This document shows positions 4,546 to 6,487 of a DNA stretch of 6,487 bases, in pieces (position 1 is the first letter of the stretch; the number at the start of each line of letters is the position of its first letter). The DNA comes from Chloroflexota bacterium (lineage in GTDB: Bacteria > Chloroflexota > Anaerolineae > Promineifilales > Promineifilaceae). Position numbers and translations under genes: made by a program. Where the stretch lies: NCBI GenBank assembly GCA_008501785.1, contig QQUD01000263.1, forward strand, positions 1-6,487, in the 5' to 3' direction. Below the pieces are notes generated by a model. It was not told the DNA's origin, made no database searches, and worked only from the letters and a program-made list of their open reading frames with translations.

Positions 4546-6487
4546 ATGGCCTACATGATCCCCCGAACCCCTATCGTCAACGCCACACCAGAACAGGTGC
4601 GGTTGTTTAACGTGTTGAAACGACTGCCAGAAGAAATTTATGTATCCCAACGCATTCCCCAGCAAGATGGTGTTGGTCCCGATTTTTGGGTGCTTTATAA
4701 AAATCGGTTGATTGTGTTGGCGGTTTGTGCTGCCACTGGCAAGGATGTGAAGCAGGCGAATCAGTTAGGATTGTTTAAACAATCAACGGATGCAAAAAGA
4801 ATTGGGCATGATGCACATGAGGCGATTGCTGTGTTTCGGGAGCAGGTAACGGCCGTTATCCCCCATTCTCCATGCATCCCTGCTGGCGTCATCTTTCCCA
4901 ATTTGACGGCAAAACAACTGGCACAGGTCAGCAGCCGTCCGGCTGATATGCTGCATGTGAGCAAAGAGAATCTGACGCCCACATTTTTTGGTGAATGGGT
5001 GGTGGCGCAGTTAAGTACACCTTATGCTGCCGATGTGCTGGATGCGGTGCGGCAGGTGTTTACGCCTGAAGTGGTGGTTCCTTCTCAATTTACGGTGCGC
5101 AAGCCGGTTGACCGGGGAACACAGGCGACCCTTCAACCGTATTTGCTTGATTACAGCCAAGAAAGGGCGTTAAAAAGTGCGCTAAATTTGTCGGATGAAG
5201 GGCAGAACGTGGTACGTGATTTTCATCTGCGCTTGATCAATGGCGTCGCTGGTAGTGGGAAATCGTTAATTGTGATTTATCGGGCGCACATGCTGCGCAA
5301 TATGTTTCCCGGCAAGCGCATTTTGGTGCTGACGCATAACCGGGCGTTGATTAATGATTTGCGGCAGCGGTATGATTTGCTAAGCGATGGTGACAAAAAG
5401 ACGAAATTTTACACGTTTAATCAATGGTGTCGCCGCTATTGGCCCAAGAGTGAGGATGAATTGTTTCGAGACTTTGTCTCGCACAAGGAGCGGCTGCATT
5501 TGGTGGAACAGGTATGGATGGAGGATTTGGCGAAGACGGCCGTTTCACCTCACCTGCTTATGGACGAAATTGATTGGTACAAAGACCGAATGTTGTTCAG
5601 TCGTGAAGATTACCTGGATGTTAATCGGACTGGGCGCGGATTTGCGCTGAACGAGTCGATGCGTCACCGTGTTTTTGACGGGATGCAGGCGTATCACAAA
5701 AAATTGCAGGCACGCAACAAGATGGATTGGGGCGATGTGCCGCGTCACATTTGGCGATTTATCGAATCGGGTACACTGCGACTTCCTCAATACGACATCA
5801 TTTTGGTAGATGAGGCTCAATTTTTCGCACCCATTTGGTTTGAAATCATCAAGAAACTGCTTGCACCACAGGTTGGTCAACTGTTTTTGGTGGCAGACTC
5901 GAGCCAGGGGTTTTTGAAGCGAGGGCAATCATGGTTAGCGAGTGGGCTAGATGTGCGCGGGCGCGTGCATCGTTTGCATAAAAGCTATCGCACAACGAAA
6001 GAGATTATGAGCTTTGCCACGCTGCTGTATCGCACCCGTTTACCAGAGGATGATGAGGATATTGTCACGCCACGACTGGATGATATGCCCACAGGGGTGT
6101 TCCCGCTGCTGCTGTCGCTGACGAGTGAGCAGGATGAGGTGACGCGGGTCGTCAATGAAATTGAACAGCTTTTGCAAGCCGGGATGCCGAAGGGGCATAT
6201 TTTGATTATCCATGCCGACCCGCTGAAGATTGATATGCTGGGCAGTCGTTTGGCACAGAAGTTTGGTGCGGAAACAGCCGTTGATCCGCGTTATGAACCC
6301 GATCAAGACAAAATTAGGGTGTGTCCGCTCAATGCGGCAACCGGTTTAGAAAGCCCGATTGTGTTTTTGATGGGTGTTCACAGCTTGTATGAACGTGAGC
6401 AAAGCATTCGTCTGTCTGAAGAAGAACGATATGAGTTGATTCGGGACAATACGCGCAAGCTGCATATGGCAATTACACGAGCCGGAC
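4546..6487 (+). CDS. UvrD-like SF1A helicase with degenerate N-terminal NERD-like domain, 3' end cut by window
   Basis: The frame is open from ATG 4546 to the window edge: 647 residues. Residues about 14-90 resemble a NERD (nuclease-related) domain: an initial helix PEQVRLFNVLKRL, then GPDFWVLYKNRLIVLAVCA at 44-62. Asp46 fits the first catalytic Asp, but the usual E-x-K is Ala59-Val60-Cys61, so nuclease activity is unlikely. The motor begins with DYSQERAL (Gln205) and Walker A GVAGSGKS at 233-240, then ILVLTHNRALINDLRQR as motif Ia, DEAQ at 422-425, ADSSQ at 450-454, KSYRTTKEI at 479-487, a divergent motif V NAATGLE at 596-602 and the start of motif VI, MAITRA, at 641-646, just before the edge. 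This matches 'NERD domain, DEAD/DEAH helicase' proteins; ATP-driven movement on nucleic acid is expected, substrate unknown. Little protein should be missing. The start is uncertain: ATG 4555 is also possible, neither has a Shine-Dalgarno, and the frame is open back to a stop at 4489-4491. It follows the SF1B helicase by 57 nt. Confidence 0.9.
   Translation, partial: MAYMIPRTPIVNATPEQVRLFNVLKRLPEEIYVSQRIPQQDGVGPDFWVLYKNRLIVLAVCAATGKDVKQANQLGLFKQSTDAKRIGHDAHEAIAVFREQVTAVIPHSPCIPAGVIFPNLTAKQLAQVSSRPADMLHVSKENLTPTFFGEWVVAQLSTPYAADVLDAVRQVFTPEVVVPSQFTVRKPVDRGTQATLQPYLLDYSQERALKSALNLSDEGQNVVRDFHLRLINGVAGSGKSLIVIYRAHMLRNMFPGKRILVLTHNRALINDLRQRYDLLSDGDKKTKFYTFNQWCRRYWPKSEDELFRDFVSHKERLHLVEQVWMEDLAKTAVSPHLLMDEIDWYKDRMLFSREDYLDVNRTGRGFALNESMRHRVFDGMQAYHKKLQARNKMDWGDVPRHIWRFIESGTLRLPQYDIILVDEAQFFAPIWFEIIKKLLAPQVGQLFLVADSSQGFLKRGQSWLASGLDVRGRVHRLHKSYRTTKEIMSFATLLYRTRLPEDDEDIVTPRLDDMPTGVFPLLLSLTSEQDEVTRVVNEIEQLLQAGMPKGHILIIHADPLKIDMLGSRLAQKFGAETAVDPRYEPDQDKIRVCPLNAATGLESPIVFLMGVHSLYEREQSIRLSEEERYELIRDNTRKLHMAITRAG
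4847..4858. repeat. GGCCGTT palindrome copy 8 (TAACGGCCGTTA)
   Basis: Perfect 12-bp palindrome with T/A instead of A/T at its ends, in the second helicase; in frame it encodes Thr102-Ala-Val. Confidence 0.85.
5536..5545. repeat. GGCCGTTT palindrome copy 9
   Basis: ACGGCCGTTT, with the left flank degenerated to AAG, in the second helicase; in frame it encodes Thr331-Ala-Val. Confidence 0.8.
6272..6283. repeat. decayed GGCCGTTT palindrome (AAACAGCCGTTG)
   Basis: Differs from the consensus at one core position (ACAGCCGT) and at the last base. It still encodes Thr577-Ala-Val in the same frame as the intact copies, so it may be a mutated copy or chance. Confidence 0.4.

Noticed and set aside
4363..4665. 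Minus-strand open frame of 100 codons across the gap between the helicases
   Set aside because: It reads through the perfect hairpin and is antisense to the ends of both helicase genes, so it is best explained as a shadow.
5545..5928. Minus-strand open frame of 127 codons inside the second helicase
   Set aside because: Antisense to the linker and DEAQ region of the helicase; no recognisable domain and no ribosome binding site noticed.
2695..6487. Assignment of the helicase pair to a known defence system such as Gabija
   Set aside because: Gabija needs an OLD/TOPRIM nuclease (GajA) beside the UvrD-like helicase; the partner here is an SF1B helicase and no such nuclease is seen.

Overview
The window reads like a chromosomal segment of a Chloroflexota bacterium, most likely an Anaerolineae-type lineage. 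This is an inference from two things: a large LAL/MalT-type regulator of the kind abundant in that phylum, and very many copies of the palindrome AAACGGCCGTTT. No rRNA or other marker gene is present, so the placement is tentative. Base composition is mixed, with no block that obviously stands out as foreign.

Layout. (1) Positions 1-1535, minus strand: the N-terminal 511 residues of a LAL (MalT-like) ATP-binding transcriptional regulator. Its C-terminal end, where a LuxR-type DNA-binding domain is expected, lies outside the window. An extended -10 abuts its ATG, so it may be read from a leaderless mRNA. (2) Positions 1536-1899: a divergent intergenic region with a hairpin made of two GGCCGTTT palindromes, a possible 59-residue two-helix membrane peptide (1641-1820, doubtful), and a strong sigma-70-like promoter (TTGACG, 17 nt, TATAGT). 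(3) Positions 1900-2271: a 123-residue VOC/glyoxalase-fold protein with a good ribosome binding site and apparently without the usual metal ligands. (4) Positions 2272-2679: gene-free DNA holding two separate palindromic repeat elements, of 114 bp and 75 bp, only 13 bp apart. (5) Positions 2695-4488: an SF1B (Upf1/Dna2-like) helicase of 597 residues with a complete motif set. (6) Positions 4498-4531: a perfect 15-bp hairpin. (7) Position 4546 to the window end: a second helicase, SF1A (UvrD-like), with an N-terminal NERD-like nuclease-fold region whose E-x-K catalytic signature reads A-V-C. Its C-terminus is cut by the window edge.

The two helicases run in the same direction with 57 nt between them and are likely co-transcribed. 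They are the most plausible functional unit here: two different SF1 motors, one carrying a probably inactive nuclease-like module. A role in nucleic-acid repair or defence is possible, but no effector nuclease is visible and the downstream neighbour is not in the window. The most striking sequence-level signal is the palindrome ACGGCCGT, present nine times in 6.5 kb where chance predicts about 0.1. All six intact copies inside genes are in the same frame and encode Thr-Ala-Val.
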